A stretch of DNA of 32,319 bases, from positions 1-32,319 of the forward strand of contig CAILVY010000332.1 in the NCBI GenBank assembly GCA_903837785.1, given 5' to 3'. Made by a program: the position numbers and the translations under genes. Below, in pieces: positions 24,483 through 32,319 of this stretch. The stretch's first letter is position 1, and each line of letters opens with the position of its first letter. The notes under the pieces were generated by a model that did no database searches, was not told where the DNA came from, and saw only the letters and a program-made list of their open reading frames with translations. Origin of the DNA: Candidatus Hydrogenedentota bacterium (GTDB lineage: Bacteria; Hydrogenedentota; Hydrogenedentia; Hydrogenedentales; CAILVY01).

Positions 24483-26531
24483 TCACGGCTTCTTCCGGTA
24501 AATGAATACGGCTGACCCGGGTTTGTCACGCAGGACTATTGAGATCCCCTGCTCGAGGAGCTCCTTGCCGGTCCGTTCTGTCGAGTCGGCGGCGTCAAGG
24601 TTCGTCAACGTGTACATTGCCGCAGGTTCGAGACCCTGCAACCTTGCCTGGAATGATTCGTCAGCGCAGCCGGCTCTGCGAAATGCCTGCACCATGCCTT
24701 CGCCGCGTTCCGGACGATCGAATTGCCAGACCATCCACACGGCGTCTTCCAGGCAGTAGGGCGTCAGCGGATAGAAATCGCCGAGCAGGTAGTCGCTCGC
24801 ACTACGCCACTCGCCGGCCATGCGCAGATAGTCTTTCCAATCCAGCCCTTCCTGTCTCGGCGCGGAGCGCGCAAGGGCAAACCGCGGGCACCACACGCTA
24901 CGGGACGTGTAGTCGTCTCTGTCGGGCGCACCGCTTCCAAAGTACGGAACCCACTGGGCCAAACCGTACGTCTGGCATTGCTGGGTGTACTTGGGTTCGG
25001 CGAGATAATCGCTTCGCAGCAATGGGAGTCCGCGGCGAAGCGTTTCGAGGTCATTGCGGCGTCCGCCGCTTGCGCAACTGTCAATCAGCAGACCGGGATG
25101 GCGCCGAAGCAATTCATCCCAATAGGCCAGATAACCCTGCACATGCAGGTTCTCACTTATGCCCTGCCGGTCGCCCGAGGGACCCTCGGCTGCATCACCG
25201 CTCCGCCAGAACGCCAGCGGGTCCATGTTGAAGTCCTGCCGATAGAGGTCGATTCCCTGCTCAGTCAGCATTCGGTCGATGTGGTTGATGAGCCATTGAC
25301 GGGCCTCGGTGTTGCCGAGGTTCAACAAGCTGGTATTCGCGTCTCCATCCTTGGCCTTGAAAACCCATTCCGGATGTGCCGTGGCCAGCCATGTGCCGGA
25401 CGTAACACGCTCGGGCTCAAACCACACGCTGAATCCCACCCCCTTCGAATGGACGTAGTCGGCAACTTCTTTCATTCCCTTCGGATAACGCACCGGGTCG
25501 GGTTCCCAGGTGCCTACCTCAGGCCAACCGGCGTCGCCGCACGGGTACCAGCCAGCATCGATCACCCAATAATCGAGCTTCACACCCGCGTTGATGTAGG
25601 CCTCCGCGTATTTGATCTCATCGGCCGCGTTGCTCCGCAGGCCGGGATAGAAATCCGTGGTGCACATGATAAGTATCGGCGGCATGGGCTTTCCGGCGGG
25701 GCTGGGCGCACCCATCCTGGGCGTGTTGTGCGCCAGCATCCAGCGCCGCCAGAGATTCTGCGCCCGCACGGGGTCTGAACCTTTCCAGAACATCAAGGCC
25801 ATCAACGGCGTGCGAATCTCTTCGCCGGGTTTCAGGCGCAGGTGCGTCAACTCCTGGCCCGCGACGATTTGAATGCCCCTCTCCCCGTCTCGCGTGAAAC
25901 GTGTCGCCCACTGTCCGGGCCAGCCAACGGCCAGAATCAGTCCGCCGTCCGGCATCGCGAGATTGTAGCAGGGAAACGCCTTGTTCGTGGGGCGTCCGCC
26001 TTCTGGCGCGAACGTCTGCGTCACATTCTGGCCGAGCGTCATTTCGTAGGGTTCATAGCTGTCAGGAACACAGTAATCCCCCTTGATGCCCCGCAACACA
26101 AACTCCTCTCCATCGGGGCGTTCCCACGCTGCGTCGAGCGCCTGGATGTTCTCGGTGAGCGGCGTATCCGCCATGCCGGCGTTACGCAGATAGACGGTCC
26201 ATTCAACAACCGGGAAGTCGGCATACGCGACCGACACGCAGCGCACTTCGAGCCCCGTCTTCGCGTCGGACCACATGAGTGTGCGTTCGGCCCGTTGGCC
26301 GTCGAGTTTGCGCTCCTCCTGCTTGAACTCGCAGGCCGCAAGCAGTTCGCTAACGGGTCTGCCGTTGTATATGAACGAGAACACGGGCTTGGTGGTCGAG
26401 CCGCCCAAGGCAGCCGCAGTCCAGCGCCGGGCTTCTGACATTTCATCGGCCGTTGGCAGAACGGCGGAGGCATACGGGAGATAACAGGCAGCAGGAAGTG
26501 TGAGAAGAACAAACAGCCAACTTGCGCGCAT
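24483..26531 (-). CDS. GH36-like alpha-galactosidase, secreted (paralogue 1)
   Basis: The product has 682 residues from ATG 26531; residues 1-23 form a signal peptide. The N-terminal beta-supersandwich (about 45-270) ends in AVGWPGQWATRF and LKPGEEIRTPL. The TIM barrel (about 285-600) contains DYWVIDAGWY, FSVWFEPERV, the nucleophile D433 in LYRQDFN, and DSCASGGRRNDLET followed by the acid/base D508 in LRSDY, all hallmarks of clan GH-D/GH36. A C-terminal beta domain follows (VQAFRRAGC, IYRKKP end). GH36 enzymes remove alpha-linked galactose or N-acetylgalactosamine with retention. It is divergent from a paralogue 305 bp away. A candidate -10 TATACT lies at 26676-26671. Confidence 0.88.
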   Translation of the reverse strand: MRASWLFVLLTLPAACYLPYASAVLPTADEMSEARRWTAAALGGSTTKPVFSFIYNGRPVSELLAACEFKQEERKLDGQRAERTLMWSDAKTGLEVRCVSVAYADFPVVEWTVYLRNAGMADTPLTENIQALDAAWERPDGEEFVLRGIKGDYCVPDSYEPYEMTLGQNVTQTFAPEGGRPTNKAFPCYNLAMPDGGLILAVGWPGQWATRFTRDGERGIQIVAGQELTHLRLKPGEEIRTPLMALMFWKGSDPVRAQNLWRRWMLAHNTPRMGAPSPAGKPMPPILIMCTTDFYPGLRSNAADEIKYAEAYINAGVKLDYWVIDAGWYPCGDAGWPEVGTWEPDPVRYPKGMKEVADYVHSKGVGFSVWFEPERVTSGTWLATAHPEWVFKAKDGDANTSLLNLGNTEARQWLINHIDRMLTEQGIDLYRQDFNMDPLAFWRSGDAAEGPSGDRQGISENLHVQGYLAYWDELLRRHPGLLIDSCASGGRRNDLETLRRGLPLLRSDYLAEPKYTQQCQTYGLAQWVPYFGSGAPDRDDYTSRSVWCPRFALARSAPRQEGLDWKDYLRMAGEWRSASDYLLGDFYPLTPYCLEDAVWMVWQFDRPERGEGMVQAFRRAGCADESFQARLQGLEPAAMYTLTNLDAADSTERTGKELLEQGISIVLRDKPGSAVFIYRKKP

Positions 26532-26836
26532 ACCTCAAGTCTCCTTCGCGTTCTCCGAGCCTGATGCATGCCTGCTCAGGCTGCAAGGGCGCAGTGCGGC
26601 AATGTCGTACGGAGCGGTCAACAGAGCTTGTGTTCGCCGGAGCGTCTGAACCATCTCCTCGCTGCGCTTCAGTATAGTCAAACTCCGGCCCTGCACGAAA
26701 ATGGACACGGCAGCGAGGAGAGGGCCGTTGGAGCGAATCTGATGGGCGTTGCGGCTCTCGTTGGCGAGTTCCTGTACAATGCAGGCCCCTCTTGAAGCCA
26801 TGCGGAGTGACGACGGAAGCTCAAAAGGAATTGCCC
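26532..26836. promoter_or_regulatory. 305-bp divergent promoter region between GH36-like paralogues
   Basis: No gene is seen. Toward the minus-strand gene there is TATACT (26676-26671); toward the plus-strand gene TACAAT (26775-26780), about 57 bp before its start. Neither has a clear -35. The arrangement suggests linked regulation of the two enzymes. Confidence 0.45.
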
Positions 26837-28894
26837 ATGAGATATAGAGGTCGATTGATGCGCATTTTTATCCCGGCCCTTATGCTGACATCGCTCAATT
26901 TCATCTCGAACGCTGACGCGCCCCCTGCGGGTGATTTCCGAGCCGCGTCAAAATGGGTGAAGAGTCATTTCGATCCGGCCATCGCGAAGCTTCCGTTCTC
27001 GTTCACTTACGACAACCACTCCTTTGCCGAGATACTGCGCACCTGGCAATTCGCTTCGGACACCCGGAAGCTGGATGAACTGAGGACGGAACAAACGTTT
27101 ACCTGGACGGATCCCCGAACACATCTCGTGGTTCGCTGCGTGAAGGTCGAGTATGCCGATTATCCGGCGGCAGAGTGGACGGTCTATTTTAAGAACACGG
27201 GCTCAAACGACACGCCCATTCTGGAAGACATTCAAGCACTGGATCTCATGTTTCACGAGAAATCATCCACGGCATTCACCCTGAACGGAATCAAGGGCGA
27301 TTGGACCGTCGCGGAGGGGTATGAGCCCTATGAGATCACGCTGGCGCCCAAGGTCGAGAAGAAGTTTGCTCCGGGCCAGCATGGCGGCAAGTCAACCTCC
27401 GGTCCAAATGGCTGGCCCTATTTCAATCTGTGCCTGCCTCATGGGCGGATCCTCATGGCAGTGGGTTGGCCCGGGCAGTGGGCCGCATCGTTCACCCGCG
27501 ATTCCGTGGAAGGACTGCGTATTCGGGCAGGACAGGAATTGACCCATCTCTACTTGAAACCGGGCGAAGAGATACGCACGCCGCTGATCGCCCTGCTGTT
27601 CTCAAAGGACAAGGACCTGGTTGCGTCACAGAACCTCTGGCGCCGCTGGTATATCGCGCACAACATGCCCCGCATTAACGGCAAGACACAGCAGGCGGTC
27701 ACCCAAATCCAGGTCGGTGGTGGCGAAGCAGACATCGCCGGGGTCAAGGCATTTCTCGATAGCGGCATCAAGCCGGACATCTGCTGGCGTGATGCCGGCG
27801 CAGGCGGAACCACGTGGTATCCGAGCGACATGGCGCCATGGAAAGGCGCGGAAGCGTGGCTCAATACCGGCACCTGGGAGATTGACCCGGCGAAATATCC
27901 AAAGGGATTCAGGCCATTCAGCGACTGGGTCCACACGAACGGTATGCAGTTTCTCCTCTGGTTTGAGCCGGAACGCGTCGGCAGCATGGAAACATGGCTT
28001 GGCCGCAATCATCCGGAATGGGTCTTGCCCTGCAACGCGCAGGGCGGTCTCCTGAATGAGGGCGACCCGGATGCCTTGAAGTGGCTGATCGAGCACCTCG
28101 ACAACATGATCAAGACCCAGGGACTCGACTGGTATCGCGAGGACATGAATGGAGACGGTCCCTTGCCCGGATGGCGCAAACACGACACGGATGACCGGCA
28201 AGGCGTCACCGAGAACCTTTACGTGCAGGGGCATCTGCAATTGTGGGACGAGCTGCGACGCAGAAACCCGCAATTGCGTATCGACTCCTGTGCGTCGGGC
28301 GGGCGACGCAACGATTTGGAGACCATGCGCAGGGCCGTGCCGCTAACCCGAAGCGATTTTCAGTTTGCCGACATGAAAGGCGTCGTGGAAGGCAACCAGG
28401 GCCACACTTACGGGCTGTCATTCTGGCTTCCCTTCCAAGGAACGGGGTGTTATTTGTACGACGCGTATTCGTACCGGAGTTTCTATCTGACTCTCTTCGG
28501 GATGGGTGGGCTTGCCCCTTCGACAGTGGAGGCCCAGAAGAAGGCCTACAGCGAGTGCAGGAAGATCGGCCCATATATGTTGGGCGACTACTATCCTCTG
28601 ACCGGCTACAGCCTGGCGTTGGACCGCTGGATCGCCTGGCAGTTCAACTGTCCCGAAGAAGGCGCCGGCACAGTGCAGGCTTTCAGAAGGCCAAACTGTG
28701 AGGCAACATCGATGTGCTTCCAGCTGCGCGGACTCGTTCCAGATGCGCAATACGAAGTGGAAAACCTTGACGGCGGAGAAGTCACCCAGGAAGGGCGCAC
28801 GCGCACAGGCCGCGACATGATGGACAAGGGCCTAATCGTCCTGTTGAACGAGAAACCCGCGGCGGCCGTGTTCGTGTACCACCGCGTCAAGTGA
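26837..28894 (+). CDS. GH36-like alpha-galactosidase, secreted (paralogue 2)
   Basis: The product has 685 residues from ATG 26837, set by AAGGAA six bases upstream; a 15-codon upstream extension has no such site. A signal peptide spans about residues 1-27. Architecture and motifs mirror the neighbour at 24483-26531: AVGWPGQWAASFTRD, AGQELTHLYLKPGEEIRTPLIAL, FLLWFEPERVGS, nucleophile D436 in WYREDMN, DSCASGGRRNDLET and acid/base D507 in TRSDF. It differs in the first barrel strands, where WYPCG is replaced by the DICWRDAGAGGTTWYPSD segment, and in an extra loop near the C-terminal part of the barrel (GTGCYLYDAYSYRSF). The two genes are diverged paralogues, probably with different substrate preferences, for example terminal versus internal alpha-Gal or alpha-GalNAc (inference). 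Confidence 0.88.
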   Translation: MRYRGRLMRIFIPALMLTSLNFISNADAPPAGDFRAASKWVKSHFDPAIAKLPFSFTYDNHSFAEILRTWQFASDTRKLDELRTEQTFTWTDPRTHLVVRCVKVEYADYPAAEWTVYFKNTGSNDTPILEDIQALDLMFHEKSSTAFTLNGIKGDWTVAEGYEPYEITLAPKVEKKFAPGQHGGKSTSGPNGWPYFNLCLPHGRILMAVGWPGQWAASFTRDSVEGLRIRAGQELTHLYLKPGEEIRTPLIALLFSKDKDLVASQNLWRRWYIAHNMPRINGKTQQAVTQIQVGGGEADIAGVKAFLDSGIKPDICWRDAGAGGTTWYPSDMAPWKGAEAWLNTGTWEIDPAKYPKGFRPFSDWVHTNGMQFLLWFEPERVGSMETWLGRNHPEWVLPCNAQGGLLNEGDPDALKWLIEHLDNMIKTQGLDWYREDMNGDGPLPGWRKHDTDDRQGVTENLYVQGHLQLWDELRRRNPQLRIDSCASGGRRNDLETMRRAVPLTRSDFQFADMKGVVEGNQGHTYGLSFWLPFQGTGCYLYDAYSYRSFYLTLFGMGGLAPSTVEAQKKAYSECRKIGPYMLGDYYPLTGYSLALDRWIAWQFNCPEEGAGTVQAFRRPNCEATSMCFQLRGLVPDAQYEVENLDGGEVTQEGRTRTGRDMMDKGLIVLLNEKPAAAVFVYHRVK

Positions 28895-29055
28895 AACCAT
28901 TGCGCCGCCGGATCATGAGAAGTTCGAATCCCCTGACGTACCAAGGAAACTGCAATATCCTTAGTCATCGGCATGGAAGACATCGTCATCGACGAGACTT
29001 TGCGCCATTTGCTCTGCGATCTGCACATTGTCTTCGCCCCTGAGGTTATGCCACA

Positions 29056-29724
29056 GTGCTTACCATGAATAGCAATATAACGGCAAGGATTGACTGGCGC
29101 GATATCAAGACGGGGCTGGTGATTGGCCTCCTCTTTGCAGTCATAAAGGTGCTGCAAATGAAAATACCGGAATGGAACATAAACGGAACGGCAGCGAATG
29201 TGCCGTTCATTCTCACGGTGGCGTACATCATTTGGCGCGGGCGAAGGGAACCGGAGAAGCTGGACGCATGGGGGCTGACGACGCCCATCACAGGGATGGC
29301 CGTGCTGGTCATGGCGGTGTTCCTGGGGATGACGGCGGCACTACTGGGAACAACGAGACTCATGTTGGGCGGGGAATTGGTCTTTGAGCCGCGTTATGTG
29401 TTCCGCATGGTCGATTATGTCGTGGGCGCGTTTCCGCAACAGTTCTTCCTGTGTTCGGTCGGACTGGCGAGTCTGGCGACGTTGCCGGTGTTGCGCGGGT
29501 CATGGCGATTGCCGTTGGTGGTTGGCATGTGCTTTGGCGCCGCGCACTTCTGGGTACCCGTACATCTTCCCGGATCGATCATCCCGTTGCAGGTCGTGGC
29601 TACACCCCCCATGGGTTTCTTCGCGGCCTGGTATTTTCTTCGTTTCCGAAACATCCTGCCACTGACCCTGTTCCACGCCATCGCCTACGTGCTGTATTCA
29701 CAATGGGTGGAACACCTGCTGTGA
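29056..29724 (+). CDS. CPBP-family (Abi/CAAX-like) membrane protein lacking the EE motif
   Basis: The product has 222 residues from GTG 29056, with GAGGT 9 nt upstream; ATG 29065 is the alternative. There are about six to seven hydrophobic segments. The last half matches the CPBP/Abi fold: FGAAHFW (H164) and LFHAIAYVLYS (H207) are the second and third conserved motifs. The first motif, normally EExxxR and holding the catalytic glutamates, reads QQFFLC (Q128, Q129, C133). Family members are intramembrane glutamate proteases; without both Glu residues this one is unlikely to cleave and may have a binding or chaperone role. It is 92 bp upstream of the GxGYxYP gene on the same strand. Confidence 0.75.
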   Translation: MLTMNSNITARIDWRDIKTGLVIGLLFAVIKVLQMKIPEWNINGTAANVPFILTVAYIIWRGRREPEKLDAWGLTTPITGMAVLVMAVFLGMTAALLGTTRLMLGGELVFEPRYVFRMVDYVVGAFPQQFFLCSVGLASLATLPVLRGSWRLPLVVGMCFGAAHFWVPVHLPGSIIPLQVVATPPMGFFAAWYFLRFRNILPLTLFHAIAYVLYSQWVEHLL

Positions 29725-29815
29725 GCCGTGGTGTCGTGTGAATAGAATCCCAGTAAACGCCGCTCGATCATCTTCTCAGCAAGAACAGAAACTCGCACCG
29801 TAGAGAAAGAAGAGC

Positions 29816-31912
29816 ATGACAAGATTGACGGAAAACACATCGGTCTTGATGCCAATTGCCTTTGCGGCCGTACTTTTGTCAGGTATGGCGTTTGCCTGCG
29901 CGACAGCGCTGGCGACACCCGATTCCGGTTCAGGACGGCCATCAGACAGCACGACGGGAGATACCAATACAGTGACACCGCCTGGGGAAGGGCGATTATT
30001 AACGCTCGTGCATATTGCCCAGGACACGGCCCCCGCGGCGAAGATTGCGGTTCAGGCGTGTGCTGGATTGTGCAATCGCAAACGTGGCGGGTCCGTTCTT
30101 ACGCACATTGACGACAAGGATCTTCAATGGATAAAGGAACTTCAGTTACAACCAGACAGAACCCTGACTGCCGGGGAGTTTCTGCATGCCTGTAAGGCCG
30201 AATTTCCCCGATGGGTAAGGTACTCTTATGACAAGCAGCGGGCGTTACTTCCCAATATCCTTACGGTCAGCGCGGTCCTCGAAGCCATACCGATTGCCGA
30301 CGAAATGAATCTGCAATGGGACGAGCTTGTATTCGACGCAACGGCGGAGTTCAGGGATCGTGATACGCCGTATCTCGCGACAAAGTATGTGTATGAGCAG
30401 TACGTGAACGAAACCACCGGCCTTGCGATGCTCAACCCGGGATATTCCGCAAACGACAAAAGAGTTTTGAACCCCGGACTTGTCGACAACATGAATCCCT
30501 CAATGATTGATTTCGTGTTTTCAGAAAAACTCTTCGTCATGTTTTTGGTAAACGGTTGCATCACATGCACGAACGAGCATGACCTTCTGAACGACATTGT
30601 CAGCGTCAACCCCTGGCCCAAACCTATCGGAGTCTATGGGTACGCGAATTATTGGATGGTGTTAGGCGGATACTTTTTCGAGGCGCAGACCTTATGTGCT
30701 GCCTCACGAAACATGGGCGCTATTCCAACCGAAGTCAACAACCTTTCCTTCTTCTCCACACGACGAGAGCCGATTGCCGATCCTGATGAGATTCCCCAAA
30801 ACAAGCTGGAGGATGTCCACTTTGACCCCACCAAGACCTATGTCGCCTTTATTGTGGGGGACGGCGACAATATCAATTTCATGATGGGAACACGCGCCCG
30901 GTGGATCCGGCAGCGGATCGACGCTTGTCGTGCAGGCAAAGAGTCCTGCCCGCCGCTTACCTGGTCGATTTCTCCGCACCTCGCCCGCATCGCACCGGAT
31001 GTACTCAAATGGTACTACAAAATGAGTCGCGACACTGGAAAAGATTACTTTACGCTTCCGCCCAGTGGCCATTTATACGCGTATCCTTCATCCTTGGAAA
31101 GCCCGACCATGCAGGACGCATTCGTCGCCGCCACGGAACAGGACGCCCGCCTGCTCGGCGCCAACAGTACTGTTCACTGGGAGTTTTTTCATAATTGGCG
31201 ATACACTGAAGACGAATTCCTGCCAAAGTACGCAAAAGAAGACGGAGCCATCAAAGGCGTGTTTCCCGTCAATGTTCCTTATTTACTGCCGACGGGCACA
31301 TGGCTGCCCAACCAGTGCTTCAAGGTGATCGTCGGTCAGGACGGCGGGAAGGTTGTGTTGTTCAAACCCAGAGAATGGCGGGGCGTCAGCGATAAGGGCG
31401 GACTCATAGAAGAGAGATTTGTCCTGAGTCCGGAGAAGATGGCGAAGGAACTGAGCGCCTATCCGCGGGGAACCGTTACGGGGATTTACATGACCAGCGA
31501 TGGCGGACTCGACCTCAACAACTCCATCATGGAACTGGTCAAAATGCTCCCGGACCACGTTCGCCTTGTCAGCGCTGACACCGCCGTTCGACTTGCTCTG
31601 GAAGCGCCGCAGACGCAATCTTCGCGGCATTACACTTTGCCTGCGCCATTATTCATGCTAGTCAATGCAATCATCGCTTTCTTGCCCGGGCTGTTCTACT
31701 TCAAGCTCCACAGATTTCTCCGGGTGATCCTGCATCTTCTTATACCGATTCTCATTGGTTGTGCCGCGTATTGGTTCTTGGCTCCGCGAAATTTCGAAGC
31801 CTTTCCATGGACACTACTGCTTATCCCATTCTCTTCTGTGCCGGGCTTTGTCGGCTCCCTCCTTGGGAGTCTTGTGAGCTGGGGCGTGAGGAAACACAGA
31901 CAGTCCGTATAG
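29816..31912 (+). CDS. GxGYxYP-family putative glycoside hydrolase with C-terminal membrane helices
   Basis: The product has 698 residues from ATG 29816, behind a purine-rich AGAAAGAAGAG. The N-terminus is a signal peptide or anchor (hydrophobic about 10-33), followed by a Ser/Thr/Pro/Gly linker. The body matches the GxGYxYP proteins: VAFIVGDGDNINF (D349, D351, N352) and PPSGHLYAYP (418-424), where the family motif G-x-G-Y-x-Y-P has Leu at the second Gly. After residue 605 come three hydrophobic helices (about 608-630, 634-655, 662-690) and a basic tail, which is unusual for this family and would anchor it in the membrane. The family is predicted to be a TIM-barrel hydrolase; no substrate is known to me. 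It may be co-transcribed with the CPBP-like gene. Confidence 0.8.
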   Translation: MTRLTENTSVLMPIAFAAVLLSGMAFACATALATPDSGSGRPSDSTTGDTNTVTPPGEGRLLTLVHIAQDTAPAAKIAVQACAGLCNRKRGGSVLTHIDDKDLQWIKELQLQPDRTLTAGEFLHACKAEFPRWVRYSYDKQRALLPNILTVSAVLEAIPIADEMNLQWDELVFDATAEFRDRDTPYLATKYVYEQYVNETTGLAMLNPGYSANDKRVLNPGLVDNMNPSMIDFVFSEKLFVMFLVNGCITCTNEHDLLNDIVSVNPWPKPIGVYGYANYWMVLGGYFFEAQTLCAASRNMGAIPTEVNNLSFFSTRREPIADPDEIPQNKLEDVHFDPTKTYVAFIVGDGDNINFMMGTRARWIRQRIDACRAGKESCPPLTWSISPHLARIAPDVLKWYYKMSRDTGKDYFTLPPSGHLYAYPSSLESPTMQDAFVAATEQDARLLGANSTVHWEFFHNWRYTEDEFLPKYAKEDGAIKGVFPVNVPYLLPTGTWLPNQCFKVIVGQDGGKVVLFKPREWRGVSDKGGLIEERFVLSPEKMAKELSAYPRGTVTGIYMTSDGGLDLNNSIMELVKMLPDHVRLVSADTAVRLALEAPQTQSSRHYTLPAPLFMLVNAIIAFLPGLFYFKLHRFLRVILHLLIPILIGCAAYWFLAPRNFEAFPWTLLLIPFSSVPGFVGSLLGSLVSWGVRKHRQSV

Positions 31913-32319
31913 GCCCCGTACCGAACGGCTTCTCAATGCAATGCACGCTGAAAAGTTCGACTCCTCTATGGTGTATGCAGGGAAAAGCATTGTAAGTAGT
32001 TGAAAATCAAAGAGTGAAGAATGCCAGCCCGTTGTGTACGCAGTTCTTGAGCCCGTCCACACATTCACGCCATGTGATAAGCCATTGACAGGCAATGTCT
32101 TGCGCTTCAACCCGGTCCAGATTGGCGAATGGATCGATGAAATCTTGGCCTGAAAAGTCGTGGCAACGCGGACGGCGCTGTCACAATACATCGGCATATC
32201 GCCGGCACGGGTTGCGCCATTGACGTGAGGCGTTCTTACGTTTTTGACGTGAAACGGTCCGTGGTACTGTCGCCTCAAGCGATTCACTTGCAAACCGCCG
32301 CCGAGAGGAAAGCATTGGA
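31913..32319. other. 407-bp right-end stretch, repeat copy B and no intact gene
   Basis: After the GxGYxYP stop there is no clear terminator. The region holds repeat copy B (31945-32190). The last 126 bases contain no recognisable gene on either strand. Confidence 0.5.
31945..32190 (+). repeat. Dispersed repeat copy B, decayed gene-like sequence
   Basis: The partner of 23143-23390, with the same orientation and near-equal length (246 versus 248 bp). Key words: TTCGACTCC (31956), GAGTGAAGAA (32012), CAATGTCTT (32093), AAGTCGTG (32155). One frame reads GNVLRFNPVQIGEWIDEILA, a stop, then KVVATRTALSQYIGISPARV, which has the look of a helix-turn-helix (LSQYxGISPARV). This suggests the repeat descends from a small DNA-binding gene, perhaps linked to a recombinase, now inactive. 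Confidence 0.7.

Noticed and set aside
1..32319. tRNA, rRNA or riboswitch genes
   Set aside because: No cloverleaf with T-loop consensus, no rRNA-like stretch and no recognisable riboswitch core was seen in any gene-free gap; short or divergent RNAs could be missed by eye.

Overview
The window is GC-rich bacterial DNA, densely coding, with genes on both strands. Almost every large product carries a signal peptide, lipobox or membrane segment. The family mix suggests a free-living, polysaccharide-degrading member of the PVC superphylum or Candidatus Hydrogenedentota: a DUF1559-type prepilin with a C-terminal H-x-DG motif, a giant kinase/WD40 fusion, NHL-repeat proteins with (Glu-Gly)n linkers, DUF4874/DUF4832, GxGYxYP and several divergent glycoside hydrolases. 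This is inference from family content; no rRNA or other taxonomic marker is present.

Region 1 (1-8556, all minus strand) is envelope and signalling. A secreted protein with two six-bladed NHL propellers, three Ig-like domains and a (Glu-Gly)n tail runs off the left edge (1-2911). Upstream of it lies a two-gene module: a stand-alone cyclic-nucleotide-binding protein (8089-8556), then a 1619-residue protein (3130-7989) that joins a class III nucleotide cyclase, a Ser/Thr kinase, one membrane span, about 14 WD40 repeats and two PDZ-like domains. This possible cyclic-nucleotide/kinase circuit is the most unusual system in the window.

Region 2 (9196-28894) is a cluster of exported carbohydrate-active proteins, mostly single genes or divergent pairs: DUF4874/DUF4832 (9196-10812), a GH110-like beta-helix (10970-12670), an unknown secreted protein (12853-14274), a six-hairpin glycosidase-like lipoprotein (14424-16649), a GH95-like protein (17273-19480), a DUF1559-type prepilin with a near-consensus promoter (19806-20780), an endoglycosylceramidase-like GH5 (21265-22848), a secreted nitrilase-superfamily amidase (23505-24338), and two divergent paralogous GH36 alpha-galactosidase-like proteins (24483-26531 and 26837-28894). 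Activities predicted for GH110, GH36, GH95 and GH5 would together suit alpha-galactosylated or fucosylated glycans or glycolipids. No SusC/SusD, transporter or sulfatase gene is present.

Region 3 (29056-31912, plus strand) holds a CPBP-family membrane protein whose catalytic EExxxR motif is replaced by QQFFLC, and a GxGYxYP-family protein with three C-terminal membrane spans. Two diverged copies of a roughly 250-bp non-coding or decayed repeat lie at 23143-23390 and 31945-32190.
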